Position numbers and translations under genes: made by a program
Part shown: piece after piece, positions 63,041 through 64,000 of the stretch
Numbering within the stretch: the first letter of the stretch is position 1
Layout of the letters: each line of letters opens with the position of its first letter
The notes under the pieces: model-generated
The model's database searches: none
Told to the model about the DNA's origin: nothing
Seen by the model: only the letters and a program-made list of their open reading frames with translations
Origin: Planctomycetales bacterium
GTDB taxonomy: Bacteria > Planctomycetota > Planctomycetia > Planctomycetales > Planctomycetaceae
DNA: 64,000 bases
Assembly: GCA_026400835.1 (NCBI GenBank)
Contig: JAPLOA010000035.1
Location: 62,001-126,000, forward strand
Direction: 5' to 3'

Positions 63041-63319
63041 TCAATCAGGCCAACCATAAAACGGAACGCTGCCGTACTTGCGATGAAGGCTGACCGCATA
63101 ATCGCGAACAGCCAGCCAGCCTGATTGATCTCCAATCGGTAACTTCTGTGCCGCCTTCATCAATCGAAGTGCTTCAGACCGCTCCGCAGCATTTGCATCT
63201 TCAGGCAATGGCAGTGCGAGCAACTTCTGCCCCTGTCGTACCATTCGCGGATCTTCTTTTTTCAGCGGTCTCAAGAACGGCCTGCATTCAAGGCTGAACA
63301 GTCGGCGTCGTAAACTCAT
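63041..63319 (-). CDS. Small element-borne protein, unknown
   Basis: A 92-residue basic protein (SLRRRLFSLECRPFLRPLKKEDPRM... GWLAVRDYAVSLHRKYGSVPFYGWPD). No domain is recognised. Its ATG overlaps the stop of the preceding 123-residue gene by four bases, so the two are translationally coupled. It lies between that gene and the integrase. Confidence 0.65.
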   Translation of the reverse strand: MSLRRRLFSLECRPFLRPLKKEDPRMVRQGQKLLALPLPEDANAAERSEALRLMKAAQKLPIGDQSGWLAVRDYAVSLHRKYGSVPFYGWPD

Positions 63320-63687
63320 GACTTCGATTCCAGTGCTTCGAGGCGTTGCCGAAGTTCGCCAAGTTCAGTCATTGGTCCCAATTGCGTCAGGATCGCTTTA
63401 GCCGCGTTCAGGCGAACAGATGGTTCATTCTCCGCAGTCAGCAGAGAACGGATCGTAGCCACCGCTACAGATGCCGCTGCTGATAATTCGCCAACCGCTG
63501 CGTTCGTCATCTCGGAACGGATCTCAGAGACACGAGATTTGAATTCTGCCGACGCCGCAACACGATAGCCCTGGCGTTCGCTACAACCGCATGATTCCGC
63601 CGCCGCACGAATCGTCGAGCCACTGGCCACGTGCATAGCCAGCAATTCGGTAAACCTGCCAGAATCGGACGTTTCTGATTCCATCAT
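63316..63687 (-). CDS. Terminase-small-subunit-like or HTH protein
   Basis: A 123-residue protein. The N-terminal ~45 residues contain a helix-turn-helix-like unit (TIRAAAESCGCSERQGYRVAAS) of the kind seen in phage terminase small subunits and related DNA-binding proteins. The rest is helical, with HEAT-like alanine-rich segments (AVATIRSLLTAENEPSVRLNAAKAILTQLG) and a C-terminal coiled coil. It could be a packaging recognition protein or a regulator; both are guesses. It is coupled by overlap to the downstream 92-residue gene. Confidence 0.65.
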   Translation of the reverse strand: MMESETSDSGRFTELLAMHVASGSTIRAAAESCGCSERQGYRVAASAEFKSRVSEIRSEMTNAAVGELSAAASVAVATIRSLLTAENEPSVRLNAAKAILTQLGPMTELGELRQRLEALESKS

Positions 63688-63700
63688 GGTTCATTTACTC

Positions 63701-63741
63701 CAAAAAGCCGCCATCGAGCGAAAGGTGTACTCGATGACGGC
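63701..63741 (-). terminator. Intrinsic terminator after the right-edge gene
   Basis: On the minus strand GCCGTCATCGAG pairs with CTCGATGGCGGC (12 bp, one G-T wobble), followed by TTTTTGG. It lies 28 bases past the stop at 63769. A second hairpin ATGACGGGC/GCCCCGTCAT at 63749-63772 overlaps the stop codon. Confidence 0.75.
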
Positions 63742-63768
63742 CCGTGAAATGACGGGCAAAGTGCCCCG

Positions 63769-64000
63769 TCATGTGAACAGCCTTAGAAACTCCGCTGGTG
63801 CTTCTCTGAGCCTCAGTAGATTCAGATTGACTGATCGTGCAAGCTCGTAAGACAACGCCGCTGCTGCGTCCTCATATCGCTCAGGCGAAAGGCTGTAGAT
63901 TGAATGCAGAAACTGCAGATCGTTTGGACACAAAATAACCTGTTTCCTCGCTCGCCAGTACAGATGAAAGCCCAGTCGAACGAAGTCTGAACCATGCTGT
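63769..64000 (-). CDS. C-terminal part of a hypothetical protein
   Basis: A minus-strand frame enters from the right edge and ends with TGA at 63769-63771. The visible 76 residues read HGSDFVRLGFHLYWRARKQ... LSPERYEDAAAALSYELAR... APAEFLRLFT. They are mostly helical with no recognised motif. It belongs to the integrated element and is followed by an intrinsic terminator. The N-terminus lies outside the window. Confidence 0.6.
   Translation of the reverse strand, partial: QHGSDFVRLGFHLYWRARKQVILCPNDLQFLHSIYSLSPERYEDAAAALSYELARSVNLNLLRLREAPAEFLRLFT

Larger units (their letters stand above)
61661..64000. mobile_element. Left end of an element integrated at tRNA-Phe
   Basis: Immediately after the tRNA 3' end come a tyrosine integrase gene and a set of short, closely packed minus-strand genes with overlapping starts. 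This gene style differs from the rest of the window. The expected second attachment copy (part of the tRNA 3' end) would lie beyond the right edge, so the element's size and type (prophage, satellite or ICE) cannot be judged. Confidence 0.7.

Overview
The window looks like a chromosomal segment from a member of the Planctomycetota. The evidence is the set of families present: DUF1501 Tat-exported proteins, PSD1/DUF1549/DUF1553 cytochrome-like proteins, a Minf_1886-family protein, an FAD oxidoreductase with a golvesin-like C-terminus, several Ser/Thr kinases, an ECF sigma factor in an operon with PSD1 and DUF1501 genes, and REP-like palindromes of the kind that yield spurious small ORFs in these genomes. 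Many starts lack a strong Shine-Dalgarno sequence. No rRNA genes or CRISPR arrays were seen. One tRNA (Phe) is present.

Layout. 1-11 kb: HscC-type Hsp70 with a partner cut by the window edge, a DUF1501 protein with a secreted partner, a YedI/DUF808 membrane protein, a TolB-like propeller, a membrane domain fused to a peroxiredoxin, and a large secreted FAD oxidoreductase. 11.6-17.5 kb: a three-gene same-strand cluster (FHA-EAL protein, winged-helix AAA+ ATPase, Ser/Thr kinase fused to a tubulin/FtsZ-like domain). This is the strongest candidate for an undescribed system. 17.8-23.4 kb: a Tat-exported TIM-barrel-like protein, then two decayed genes (a STAND-type ATPase and a PSD1/DUF1553 gene with an expanded 12-bp repeat). 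23.6-28.9 kb: an export-type cluster of an HlyD adaptor, a GAF-HlyD hybrid, and an M50 metalloprotease with a PqqD-like N-terminus and a lipoyl-like C-terminus.

29-36.6 kb: csrA overlapping a LexA/CI-like S24 repressor, Minf_1886, ricT (PSP1), an XRE-cupin regulator, several palindromic elements, threonine dehydrogenase (tdh) with palindromes in its promoter region, a GT4 glycosyltransferase, and a chemoreceptor remnant. 36.8-55 kb: a lone PSD1 protein, a Ser/Thr kinase with a sensor ectodomain coupled to a zinc-ribbon membrane protein, an HpcH/HpaI aldolase, an NHL propeller, a lipoprotein, HEAT proteins, a second Hsp70 followed by a HEAT/TPR protein, and two secreted proteins.

55-61.3 kb (minus strand): ECF sigma factor, anti-sigma-like membrane protein, coiled-coil secreted protein, PSD1/DUF1549/DUF1553, DUF1501, all collinear. 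61.6-64 kb: tRNA-Phe with a tyrosine integrase next to its 3' end, followed by small phage/island-like genes. This is the left end of an integrated element that continues past the window.

All assignments come from reading motifs by eye. No database search was run, so domain names are recognition calls, not computed hits.
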